Below are positions 54,908 to 64,000 of a DNA stretch of 64,000 bases, in pieces. The number at the start of each line of letters is the position of its first letter. Position 1 is the first letter of the stretch. Position numbers and translations under genes: made by a program. The DNA comes from Plutella xylostella (Eukaryota; Arthropoda; Insecta; Lepidoptera; Plutellidae). Location of the stretch: contig NC_064008.1 in the NCBI RefSeq assembly GCF_932276165.1, positions 1,803,001 to 1,867,000 on the forward strand, given 5' to 3'. The notes beneath the pieces are model-generated. The model had not been told where the DNA came from. It saw only the letters and a program-made list of their open reading frames with translations, and ran no database searches.

Positions 54908-55350
54908 CCTGCACCCGGCCCTGTGCTCCTGCGCTGGCCGCCGTCTTGTGGCACCTGCATCGCAGCGTACACCCGGCCCTGCGCTCCTGCCCTGGCCACC
55001 GGTTCGTGCCACCTGCATCGCAGCATACACCCGGCCCTGTGCTCCTGCGCTGGCCGCCGTCTCGTGCCACCTGCATCGCAGCGTACACCCGGTCCTGGCC
55101 CTGGCCACCGGTTTGTGGTACCTGCATCGCTGCATAGACCCAGCCATGCACTCCTGCCCTGGCGGCTGTACACCCGGTCCTGGCCCTGGCCACCGTTTTG
55201 TGCCACCTGCATCGCAGCCTACACCCGGTCCTGGCCCTGGCCACCGGTTTGTGCTACCTGCATCGCTGCATAGACCCAGCCATGCACTCCTGCCCTGGCG
55301 GCTGTGTTGTCCCACCTGCATCGCTGCGCACACCTGGCACTCCTGTTCTG
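54908..55350. repeat. GC-rich minisatellite, units of 51, 58 and 85 bp
   Basis: About seven units, each beginning CTGCATCGCAGC or CTGCATCGCTGC and containing CACCCGGCCCTG, CTCCTGCCCTGGCC and GTGCCACC blocks. Unit lengths vary by loss or gain of one CCTGGCC segment. The period and GC content open all frames on both strands (for example minus 54746-55450), and the repetitive Gly, Pro, Arg and Cys products are not credible proteins. Confidence 0.85.
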
Positions 55351-58300
55351 GTTGCCAGATCCAAACGCCCCCTGTCTGGGAAGAGATTTTATGCTCAGCG
55401 GAACCGCCTGCACTATTGCTAGCACGGTCATCATCATCATCAGCCATCATTATGAGTGACTTATTTAGAAGGTATCGAGTAACGTGCGCTATTCATCAGT
55501 GATTTTGGCATATGCAGACGAACGTTTACTGCCAAGGTTAGTCATGTTAGCCATACAAGGGCACACCAAGGAAGCCTGAGTAACCACCTGCAGTCGCCGT
55601 AGCCGCATCGGCATGGATGACGACAAATCAGGTAACGTGCACCGCTTCTAAAAGTGTTATAGCACTTCGATTTGATGCCTCCGCTGAGGTAGGGTATTCT
55701 ATTAAAGCAGCTTTCTTCTGAACTGTCAAAGTGACCTGTAGACTGCTCCTGGGGATAGTTGTGCAATCAATTTTTTATTTCGATGTTTCTGCTGAAGAAA
55801 CTGTCTAATGCAGCTTTTGTTCTAAACTGCCTTAAGATCATTGGACTGCTCATGGGAATGGTGACGCACGGTAAGTACAGGAGCGTTACTCTATACTGAT
55901 GAGAAACGAACGAACGAGAGCTGTCGTGCAATCGGCACGTTTAATACATACAAACAGATAGAGCGGCTCGCGCCGCAGTGCACTGAAAGCTCGTTTTTCG
56001 TCATATAAAGTGACCCCCCAGACACTATCTTAAGTGTCATGACACATCGGCAGATTCCAGCTTTGAGTCTTTTCTTTTCTCGGCTGTGAGCAAAGTGAAT
56101 CCCACCGGCGAGTGTTCAACCTAAAAGCACTGAGCTAATTCCTGATTTCGTGAAAGTCGCTGTTGCTATACCATACCGCTTCACAAGTTACCGAATTTAT
56201 TATGATCCTACTGTCGGGTGATCATGATCGGAGTGTCATCGCGGTTTCTGAGTGGCACCATATTAGCTGTCTTCCTTATGTCCCAGTGGATTGTGAGTGT
56301 GTATCCGGGCTCTTTGTTGAAAAATGCGTGAACCTCCTACGCAGCAGCTGTCTACTAGTTGTGTATCGAATAAATCGAGTAACGGTGCTCTTGCACGAGA
56401 CGACTACCTTTTGGTAAAATTATAACTTCCACTATTCTGGGAACATGCATATACCTACTGTGTACTGTGTATCACATCACGTGTAGCCGCAGCCCTACTC
56501 AATGTACGGGGCTAGATAATAAACAATGGCAGTCGTCATTAAATTTCTATGAATTTCGAAGGTCATCATTTGGAGCACAATCCAAAGGGTGGAAGTACCT
56601 ATTCATGCCTAAACGGCTTCTCTAATGAAAATGTATTTTTAATTCGATTCTGGCGCAAACGTTTCATAACTATTTTTCAACACTGTATCTGCTGAAACTA
56701 CTTAGACTGACTGGTTAATATGCAGACGTGCCGTTTTCACAATTCCATTTTGAGTAATCCTCAACTGTTTTATGGATCTTTCAGTTAGTTACGTAACTAG
56801 TTACCAAGTAAAAAATTACTTGTGTCATGCTCGTACTCGAATCTCATTTAGGAGCTCTCTGGCCTCTAGCTGAAGGCTAAAACTGGTATATATATCTACT
56901 AAGCTAGTACAGAGTTATAACCGGGCAGCGGTGACATGGTAGCTGCTTGATTTATTAGAGTTTGCTGAAAACTTTCTAAATAAGTAATAATTATTAGTCA
57001 TAATATTAACTCTTCGCAGTTCTTTCAGAATGCAATACCAGGTCGCTGAAGTAGATAACCTTCCTTAGCTGGACAACAACAAGCCTTTTTGTTTTAAAGA
57101 GTGTCACAGTTATTTGCCGTTCCACTTTCATATCGATGTCCAAGGACTTTTTCTTGGGTATAGCTAACTACCTAAGTTTACCTATAGATAGCCGCAAGCT
57201 ATCTGCTGTTGGCGAACTGTCAGTTCTGATTGATAAGTCAGGCTCGAGGTGGCTCGTCCAACTGTCCATGTTCCCGCCACCATGATTGTTACTTCCACAG
57301 ATTAGAGAGTCTATGTTGGCTGTCGTTGCATCAGGTCTGATCAGGTACAACTAACATCTTTACGAACCATCTTTATTTAATCGAGCTATTTTATTTTGTT
57401 TTATCTAGGTTGACTTAATGGTTTCAAAATCGAACCTACAACAATGTAAGTAGGTACCTACCTACGTACCTTTGAAGTTGCAACAAGGCGAAGCCTTAAG
57501 GTTTTGGCCGAGACCTGCCCTTAGTGTTGACGAACATACCTAAAGGTGACCTTGTTAATGTTTTTCATATGAAGTACTGAACATTTTACTTATCCTGGTG
57601 GCATGACTGATCATTTACTTACCCAGCTAAGACATGTTAGCCGGGTTTCATTTATCAACTATTACAATTGTTATTGTTGTGTTAATCAATCTTTATTAAT
57701 TGATGTCATCTACCAAGGAATGCTGCCAGAGCTCATAATATTCACACATGATGATACAGAATGATAGTAGCCCACAAAATCGGTGCAAAGGCTTATAAAA
57801 TAACTTTCCTTCCTAGTAGGACTGCACAGGAACTCGTTAACCGCCGAGTTAGTTAGAATACAAAATTAGACTGTGTGTTACTTGTCAATCTAGAATATGA
57901 ATATAGTGACCTGCATCATGTTTTGAAAAACTGAATACTTAGTTATCCGCCAGTGTCACAGCCTTCATCTAATCTTTTCCAGTAGCTGATGAGGCTGAGA
58001 TATTTAGTAAAATTATCTTCCCTTCAAGCACCACTCCTCGTTCCAAGGACTAGATGCCGCGCCAGGTGTTGCAGGCCGTGTCGTCGTACAGGGCTGACTG
58101 AGCAGGTCCACGAGGCTCCAGGGTCGGCTGCTGCATTTCTGAGGTCAGTCCAGAATTACATACCCTAGTCAGCATGTGCTGACCTGAGCCCCAGCGGCCT
58201 GGATCGACATTTTACAGCTTTTAAATATTGTTGCAAAGTATTTCACTGGTTCCATCCATCCGGCTAGTGTATGTTAAAAATATTGTCTTGAGAATAACAA

Positions 58301-58579
58301 GATTTTGATCAATAATTACTTATAAGTATTGCTTTCGAAGAGGCACTGTGTGTATCCATATGTATAAATACCTACCTATATGTATAGGTACATACCTTCC
58401 ATAACCTTCTGACAAGTCAGGAATAATAAGGAAGTACTTAAGTCTTATGTATACTTATACCTTTCTTTTTAGTATATCTATTACCTAGAAATCTATGCAT
58501 TATAAATTTATAGATTCAAATATTTATCTACTGATATACTCATCAGTAGCTTATGGGTCACAGTTGGTTTTCTCTCCAC

Positions 58580-58717
58580 CATGCGATAATAAACACATCT
58601 CACAATGTTTAACTAGGTTTCAGATAGGCTCAGACTACATAATAGACGCATTTTTCCTGAAATAAAAATGACATATTATGTATCTAGCCTATCTGAAACC
58701 TAGTCATTTCTGCATGG
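58580..58717. repeat. End-to-end junction of the unit's two termini with both flanks
   Basis: Read on the minus strand: the right terminus (GGTTTCAGATAGGC), then the right flank seen at 58899-58942 (TAGATACATAATATGTCATT through AAAAATGCGTC), then the left flank seen before 54033 (TATTATGTAGTCTGA), then the left terminus (GCCTATCTGAAACC). It thus preserves a right-end/flank/left-end junction inside the unit, bounded by CCATGC and GCATGG. Confidence 0.65.
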
Positions 58718-58726
58718 TGATATTAC

Positions 58727-58898
58727 AACTGAGGCGCGCGGGCGACTCACTCTATTTATATAGGCACCCGCACCTTGCAAATTAAAGGTGGAGAGAAAAA
58801 TGGACTTTATTTAACTGTCACTGTGACCCTTATGATGCCGAACACGGAGAAAGTCGAAACGCCATATCTCACAATGTTTAACTAGGTTTCAGATAGGC
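58727..58898 (-). repeat. 172-bp inverted repeat with inward core promoter, right
   Basis: Complement of 54033-54204. AACTGA (58727-58732) is the initiator and the TATTTATATA string near 58753-58762 the TATA box, reading leftward into the unit. So both termini would drive converging transcription. Confidence 0.8.
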
Positions 58899-59421
58899 TA
58901 GATACATAATATGTCATTTTTATTTCAGGAAAAATGCGTCTATTTTTCCTTATACCGAGGGTACCTCGGAGTTAGGAACAACGTATAAAAATCAGGCCCT
59001 TATACCGAGGTATTTTGTTTTTGAGTTTAAATGGGTTAAATTAGTTTAAAAAGAGTTAAAATTTAAATGTAATGTAAGTATAAGAATATAATAAACTAAA
59101 TATAAACTATTTACAAAGTTGAACGTCGTATAAATATTAAAAAACACAATTATTAAATATGGCTGGCCTTACGTAAGCCGGGTCGCGTTTGTATGAAAAA
59201 CATGGCGGCGTCGCCCTCACGGCACATTACATGAGTTTTTAGTAATTTTAGGCAATTTTAAACATATTTACTACATCAAGTAGTTTCAGTTAAAGATAAT
59301 GAACGATTAAATGTAATTTTAGAGTATCCAAACCTATTAAAATAAGTAATAATCATGAAAATAAATATAACTCGAAATAAGGACGCCATTTTGAATACCG
59401 CGAAATATGGACTCTCTACCT

Positions 59422-60040
59422 TACTTATGTTGTTAGGGGAAATAGTTGATGAAGGTGGACTGTTCTCATTATATTGTGTAGTAATAGAATTGACTGTGTA
59501 AACTGATGAAAAATGAGAAGCAAAAAGGTTAGCAATATCAGGACCGGTGTCAGCAATAGAGCCCTCATTTTTCATTTCAGCTGGAAGACAAGCTGATGAT
59601 TTTCTCTTAGCTTTCATAAAACCCCAGAACGCTTTTGGGTTCTTTGGAATGTTTTGCTCCAACTTTGATCTATAAGTACTGTAACAGTTTGCTGTTAATT
59701 TGTGACACTGGTTTCTTATTAAGTCAAATTCTAATTTATCACGAGGGTTATTGTACTTTCGAAACTTTTTCCTTAATTTTTCTTTTTCATTTAATAGTTT
59801 TATTAATGGGACAGTAAACCAAGGTGGCCATTTAGATTTAGAGGTTTTATGCTTAGGAACATACTTATCGATTATTTCATTAATTATTTTATAGAATATT
59901 TGAACCATTCCATCAGTATTTTCACAATCTACGAATTCAGTAAGCCAGTCAATTTCGGAGAGTTCAGTAAAAATGTTGGTATAGTCTGCTTTAAAAAAAT
60001 TATATCGGGTCTTATTACGAGGTCGAAGGTAAGCCATGTT
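59422..60040 (-). pseudogene. Pre-RT linker of the interrupted LINE
   Basis: About 206 codons of LINE sequence upstream of the RT: FFKADYTNIF, IDWLTEFVD, KWPPWFTVPL, LRKKFRKYNNPRDK, NPKAFWGFMKAKRKS and FASHFSSVYT, ending SPNNIS at the insertion point. It is the start of the 5'-truncated copy. The open frame runs on into the inserted element for about 50 codons (to 59276), which are not LINE sequence. Confidence 0.82.
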
Positions 60041-60092
60041 AGTTGTTTTCTGACATATGTCAAAAAAGCAAAAGTAAAAAAACACCTTCCAG

Positions 60093-60344
60093 TACGTCTA
60101 GCATTGGTTTTTGCAGTTTTTCGAAAACCAAAAAAGTTTACTTTATCTTCTGTCACCTGAGCCGGGTTTTGCAATTAACCAAAAGGAAAAAAGTTTTGTT
60201 TTCTTCTGTCATCTCAATATGTTTATTATCAGTCAAAAGTTTCATGACAGTTTCCGCTAGAGGCGCCACTATATACTTATGCGAGAAAACGTAAACTTTT
60301 ATAGTTTTCTGCAAACTATGACACCCGTACGCGTACTAGACGTA
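60093..60344. mobile_element. TACGTCTAG-family MITE, best copy (~252 bp)
   Basis: Left TACGTCTAGCATTGG and right GCGTACTAGACGTA are complementary ends. The inside has AAAGTTTACTTTATCTTC, GTTTCATGACAGTTTCCGCT and GCGAGAAAACGTAAAC. Partial relatives lie at 47962-48110 and 62086-62256. It lies 43 bp beyond the LINE's right-hand target duplication. Confidence 0.65.
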
Positions 60345-61872
60345 AGGGACGTAAGTAAGTAGAGAAAGTCATCGATGAAATACCACTCTGTATACACATA
60401 ATATATTATTTCGCTTTTCGCGTGGGTTGGTTATTCAGCTATCCGGAATAAGGCTTTCGGATACTAGTTACCTGTGCCTGTCATCAGTCAGGCGACGATT
60501 CAGTTTCGACAGTAACTGGAGACCGTATCGCCGATCTTAACTGCGTGTCGGGAGCCGTATCGACGAGTTCAGGTCACGGGGTGCAGCGTGGATTGAGTGT
60601 GCGGGATACAGGGTGTTTGTTGACTAAGGATCGGATTTGGAATGGAGTCGCCTTGGGGGTGTGAAGTTATAGAGGGATTAGAGGGCAGTGTGTTATCAGT
60701 AAAGTCAAGTTACCAAATGCGTCAATGAGCCCAATTTACTGAAGAAAAGCTGCTAAATATATAGCTACTCGTACATAACGTAGACTTGTTCTGTAGCTAT
60801 GAGTGCCATGTATGCTAGGTGTTAAAGTTAACAATAAATTACTTAGACTACGTATTCATTGGATACTACATAATAACTAAACAGGTAGAGATTTTATCCT
60901 GAATTGCTAACTGCATAATTATTTAACTTCATAAAAACATTTGCAATCAACACTAACATTTTAACTAAGCAATGTTTCATAACATTTGCATTTATAACGA
61001 CCTCTATCGCACAGACAGAGCTTCGCTACTAATTATCCATCCCGTACCGAACCGAACCGTACCGTACCGTACTGTGGTTCAATCGTATCTCTTTAACCAC
61101 ATTAAATTAGCCTGAGCATACTGATCCGGTCTCATATTATATTGTGTTGTTGGTATATCTATCGCTTTAACTTTGAACCAGTTAGGAGGCACATTATACG
61201 TGGATATAAATATAATATCTATTAAGCTCTGTTAGAGATGTTAAATGTTGATTCTGCAAGAAATTCAGCGAACGATCTTCAACGAATGAAAACGATATTT
61301 TCATAACAGTATATTATTTTGATTAAATAACCTCCTGGTTTATTTTATTTTGTAATCACATTGGCTAAAATCAACAGTTCCTCCTGTCGCATTCACATGG
61401 ATAATGACATAAATAACATTTAGACCATAGTTCTAGAAATGCATGTAAGTATCAGTGGTTAAACTGTCCAGCATAGGTGAGTCTATTGAACAAAAGTTAT
61501 TAGTAGGTCTACTTAGGACGATAAGTTAAGGAATTATATAAACTTTAAAAAATCTACACCTGAAATCTCTGAAATAATTTATACGTATTAAACACAATTT
61601 TCACAGCATACCATTGTAACTTTCCTTGTAATTTCAGCTGTCAAATTGAACGTGATCGCGATAGCCACCACAGTTACAGAATAAGCCGTCCGGCTATCAC
61701 TTGCTATTCAATTATTTCCTGGTGGTGGGTTCCTTTGTTCGCCGGCAGCGGAACATTGTACAAATAGTTAAAATTCAATACGGCTAGCTAAGGAAATCTG
61801 GACGTTGCAGGAACGGTATTCTGGGACCTAGAGGCGATTCTCAAATTGACGTACAATAAGGAAATATATTTG
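60345..61872. other. Non-coding stretch, no gene seen
   Basis: A short pentamer run ACCGAACCGTACCGTACCGT lies near 61046-61070. Otherwise AT-rich with no recognised repeat or ORF. Confidence 0.4.
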
Positions 61873-61955
61873 ACGATCGGATGTTAAATGTAGCGGTTAC
61901 TGACCCTGACTGCTATGCCGAAGGTCCCGGGTTCCATCCCCGGCTGGACCAGATA
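61873..61955 (+). repeat. tRNA-derived SINE head, first family, fragment
   Basis: ACTGACCCTGACTGCTATGC, CCGAAGGTCCCGGGTTCCAT and CCCCGGCTGGACCAGATATC match the head of 12680-12919; box A is damaged and the body is missing. Confidence 0.7.
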
Positions 61956-62085
61956 TCAGATTTAGTCGTCATCAGTATATAGCTTTATGAACCTGAAACA
62001 CAAACACACACAACCCGATATAGGCTTCCTCGAACACTCTTCTACAATCTCTCTTATAGTACGGGGTACTTACTGGTTTTGCAAT

Positions 62086-62256
62086 TTACAAAAACCAAAA
62101 AAGCGTAGATTTCCTTCTGTCATCTGCACACATTATCTGTCCAAAAGTTTCATGATAGTTTCCGCTGGAGCCGCGTACTTCGTATGCGAGAAAACGTAAA
62201 CTTTTATAGTTTTCGCCAGACTATAAAATCTGTATACTAAACGTACTGGAGGTTTA
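62086..62256. repeat. TACGTCTAG-family MITE, partial copy
   Basis: AAAACCAAAAAAGCGTAGATT, GTTTCATGATAGTTTCCGCT and TATGCGAGAAAACGTAAAC match 60093-60344; the right end is diverged (TACTAAACGTAC). Confidence 0.55.
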
Positions 62257-62989
62257 ATATCATAATCTCCACGCGTGGCAGGCGGGTTGCAGCAATGAAG
62301 CTGTATAACAAGCCAGAATACTCCGCCAGTTGGTCATCAATATTCAGGGGCAGTTTATGCAAAGCTCTACCAGTTGGGGCCCGCTTTCATGACAACGACA
62401 CAATGTATGAAATACTCTTGAAGTAGGTACTAACACGAACGATAATGTGATTAAATGGTTGTGTGATTAAAGTTTATTTTTTTCCTTACCGTTTCATTCA
62501 GGAATAATTGAGAGAAGATAAAAAATCGATAATAACAGAACTAGACTCTTGTTCACAAGGCTGCACAATTTAAATTATTTATTAAAACGAATACAAAAGT
62601 AGCCTACATTTTGTTCCAAGGTGTCAGCTTCCCACATAGCAAATTTCATCAAAAATTTTGTATCCGTTTTTCCGTGAAAGAGCAACAAACATGCATCCAT
62701 CCATAATAAATAACCAACTTTTGTGGTAATATTATACATAATATTATATTAGTAGGAGAAATACTAAGCACGAGCTTAGAAAATTGTAAGTACCCCCAAC
62801 ATTAAAAACTCCTGTAGAATCCTGCAATCCTATTACACGAGATCGGACCGTCTACGTCTGTCCGGGATTACCCCAGATTTAATTGACTTGCACCACACTT
62901 GCACCATGCAGTCCATGCACTAAGATTCCAATATAAAATTAAGTAAGGATAGGGTTTTTGCTTTTATTCCTTGATTTAGCAATACAATT
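62257..62989. other. Non-coding stretch, no gene seen
   Basis: AT-rich; no ORF or repeat boundary recognised. Confidence 0.4.
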
Positions 62990-64000
62990 ATTATTTATTT
63001 ATTTATTTATTTAATACTTTATTGCACAAATATGAGATATAAGTGTACAAAAGGTGGACTTAATGCTAAAAGCATTTTCTACCAGCCAACCTACAGGAGG
63101 TACAAGTAAAAAGGTGAAAAGGTGCAAAAAAAGATAAGTATATGAAAGCAGGAAAAACTAAAAAGTCACTTGATAATTAACTTAAAAGAAATACATAAAA
63201 TATACATATATTACAAGAAATGATAAATATAAATTATATTATTTACACACGAATACTTCATAAGTATAATATATATAATATATATATATAATATATATAT
63301 AATATATATAATATATATATATATATATAGAATATATACAATAATACATAATTATAATATTCAAAGAGGTACAAGAAAATGCTATTGATCTAACTTGCTG
63401 AGGGAATGAGCACGGGTTAGTCGCTTGAAGACATTGCGAGAAGGAGCTTTCCTAATGTTCTCGGGAAGATTATTCCATAGGCGCACAGCGGTAACAGCGA
63501 AAGAGTCTGACATGAAACCTGAATGGAAGGAGGGCAGTGCTAATAGATGGTTATGGGAGGAACGGAGATGACGAGTGTGATTGAAGAAAATTAAACATGG
63601 ACTTAAGGTAAGGGGGAGTATTTGGCTCGTGGAGAACAGAGAAGAGGAGACATAGAATCCGTAGATTTCTACGATCTCGAATGGGGAGCCATTTTAGCTG
63701 TGCGCGGTACTGGGACACGTGATCATATTTACGTAGCCCAAAAACGAAACGGATACAAGTGTTCAATAAGCGTTCAAGCTTATTGAGAAGTACCTCGGTC
63801 AAATCCAAATAACACACATCCGCGTAGTCCAGGATCGGTAGGAGCAGTGAGTTGACTAATGCTAATTTGGTGTGTTGAGGAAGGAAATTTTTAAGGCGCA
63901 GCATGGAGTGGAGAGAAGCGTAAACTTTGCGAGACACCTTGTCCAACTGCTGCTGCCAGCTCAGGTGCTCATCGATAGTCAGACCTAGGTCAGTAACAGT
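62990..64000 (-). mobile_element. 3' part of another CR1/Jockey-group LINE, running off the window
   Basis: In minus sense it enters from the window's right edge with the RT C-terminal region, then has a 3' UTR (CCTCCTGTAGGTTGGCTGG, AAAATGCTTTTAGCATTAAG) and a (TAAA)n-type tail near 62990-63010. A TATATA microsatellite (about 63270-63328) lies in its 3' UTR. Confidence 0.75.
63386..64000 (-). pseudogene. LINE reverse transcriptase C-terminus with one frameshift, partial
   Basis: Enters open from the window edge (VTDLGLTIDEHLSWQQQLDK) and continues DKVSRKVYASLHSML, LPILDYADVCYLDL, NTCIRFVFGLRKYDHVS and LKWLPIRDRRNLRIL. The frame stops at 63551. In a neighbouring frame the family's usual ending resumes (VRLWNNLPENIRKAPS, FKRLTRAHSLSKLDQ) and stops near 63386, so a single indel around 63590-63605 broke the ORF. 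The YADD core lies outside the window. Confidence 0.82.

Larger units (their letters stand above)
54205..58726. other. Interior of the 172-bp-repeat unit: non-coding
   Basis: No long ORF outside the minisatellite. 55890-56000 (GAAACGAACGAACGAGAGCT, CGTGCAATCGGCACGTTTAA) is related in inverted orientation to 13259-13350. CATCATCATCATCAGCC near 55430 resembles an RTE tail. 56400-58590 is plain AT-rich sequence without recognised features. Confidence 0.45.
51821..59421. mobile_element. 7.6-kb unclassified DNA element with reiterated CCGAGGTA ends
   Basis: Left end AGGTATCGCGTCCTTATTCC and the complement of the right end, AGGTAGAGAGTCCATATTTC, are related inverted termini. Both end zones carry repeats of a TCCWTATWCCGAGGTA-like motif: 51839-51846, 52029-52036, 52059-52066, variants near 52081 and 53616-53623, and at the right near 58955 and 59005-59012. 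Precise excision restores the LINE reading frame, so the boundaries are well supported. No transposase-like ORF exists. The element contains candidate spliced non-coding transcripts (52800-53420), a 4.87-kb inverted-repeat unit (54033-58898) and a GC-rich minisatellite. A TA or TWA duplication suggests a mariner or Harbinger-type mobiliser; the superfamily is unassigned. Confidence 0.7.
49970..60040 (-). mobile_element. 5'-truncated CR1/Jockey-type LINE, interrupted by a 7.6-kb element
   Basis: In minus sense the LINE starts inside the linker between endonuclease and RT (60040), is interrupted at 59421-51821, resumes with the RT domain, and ends with a (TAAA)n-type tail at 49970. The 9-bp duplication AGTTGTTTT brackets the whole. 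Removing the insertion plus one TA leaves about 2,468 bp and restores a continuous frame across the junction (NNIS followed by NLSNLVFTE). The two pieces are therefore one LINE copy. Confidence 0.82.

Noticed and set aside
54746..55450. 234-aa minus-strand ORF and several plus-strand ORFs in the same interval
   Set aside because: They are products of the 51/58/85-bp GC-rich minisatellite, open in many frames at once, with repetitive Gly/Pro/Arg/Cys composition.
54033..58898. Integrated densovirus-like genome, suggested by promoter-bearing inverted repeats and a ~4.9-kb size
   Set aside because: No NS1 helicase or capsid ORF, intact or broken, is visible between the repeats.

Overview
This is AT-rich eukaryotic genomic DNA that I read as a moth or butterfly (Lepidoptera). 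The order is inferred from the repeat content: tRNA-derived SINEs with a GATATTTGTTTAAACACAG body, Helitron-like ends with the ACTAATATTATAAA start, RTE-type LINEs ending in GATGAT or GAAGAA tails, a TED/gypsy-type errantivirus, and frequent TAGGTACCTA strings. I find no host protein-coding gene that I can defend. The window is intergenic or intronic DNA built largely of nested transposable elements, and nearly every long open reading frame belongs to a retroelement.

Layout. 1-6.4 kb: a 4.1-kb element with roughly 1-kb terminal inverted repeats (1294-5396) and a perfect 6-bp target duplication, lying between two diverged copies of one ~430-bp segment. 6.4-15.5 kb: mostly non-coding DNA with SINEs, palindromic MITEs and a mariner-like remnant. 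15.6-21.4 kb: a 5.8-kb non-autonomous LTR element on the minus strand, with 111-bp identical LTRs and a short RTE copy nested inside. 21.5-24.95 kb: a probably full-length RTE-type LINE with an intact 1001-aa endonuclease/reverse transcriptase ORF. 25.1-25.6 kb: a long tRNA-headed SINE. 26.7-34.4 kb: an apparently intact errantivirus (endogenous retrovirus) on the minus strand, with 310-bp identical LTRs, gag, pol and env. 34.4-49.9 kb: MITEs, SINEs, a GGATC satellite, a hAT-like MITE that split a SINE, a Harbinger-type MITE and a Helitron-like element. 49.97-60.04 kb: a 5'-truncated CR1/Jockey-type LINE (minus strand, 9-bp target duplication) interrupted by a 7.6-kb DNA element (51821-59421). 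That element contains a 4.87-kb unit bounded by 172-bp inverted repeats, each carrying a TATA box plus initiator pointing inward. 60-64 kb: MITEs, SINE fragments and the 3' part of another LINE that runs off the window.

The best candidates for undescribed biology are three. First is the 7.6-kb element with reiterated CCGAGGTA motifs and its internal promoter-bearing inverted repeats, including a preserved end-to-end junction that could reflect a circular or tandem intermediate. Second is the 4.1-kb long-inverted-repeat element at 1294-5396 with arrays of a 19-20-bp motif. Third is the compact-LTR non-autonomous retroelement at 15596-21403. The errantivirus is the only element here that looks capable of encoding all of its own proteins, and its identical LTRs imply recent insertion.

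All repeat boundaries and target duplications were read by eye; no alignment or database search was run.
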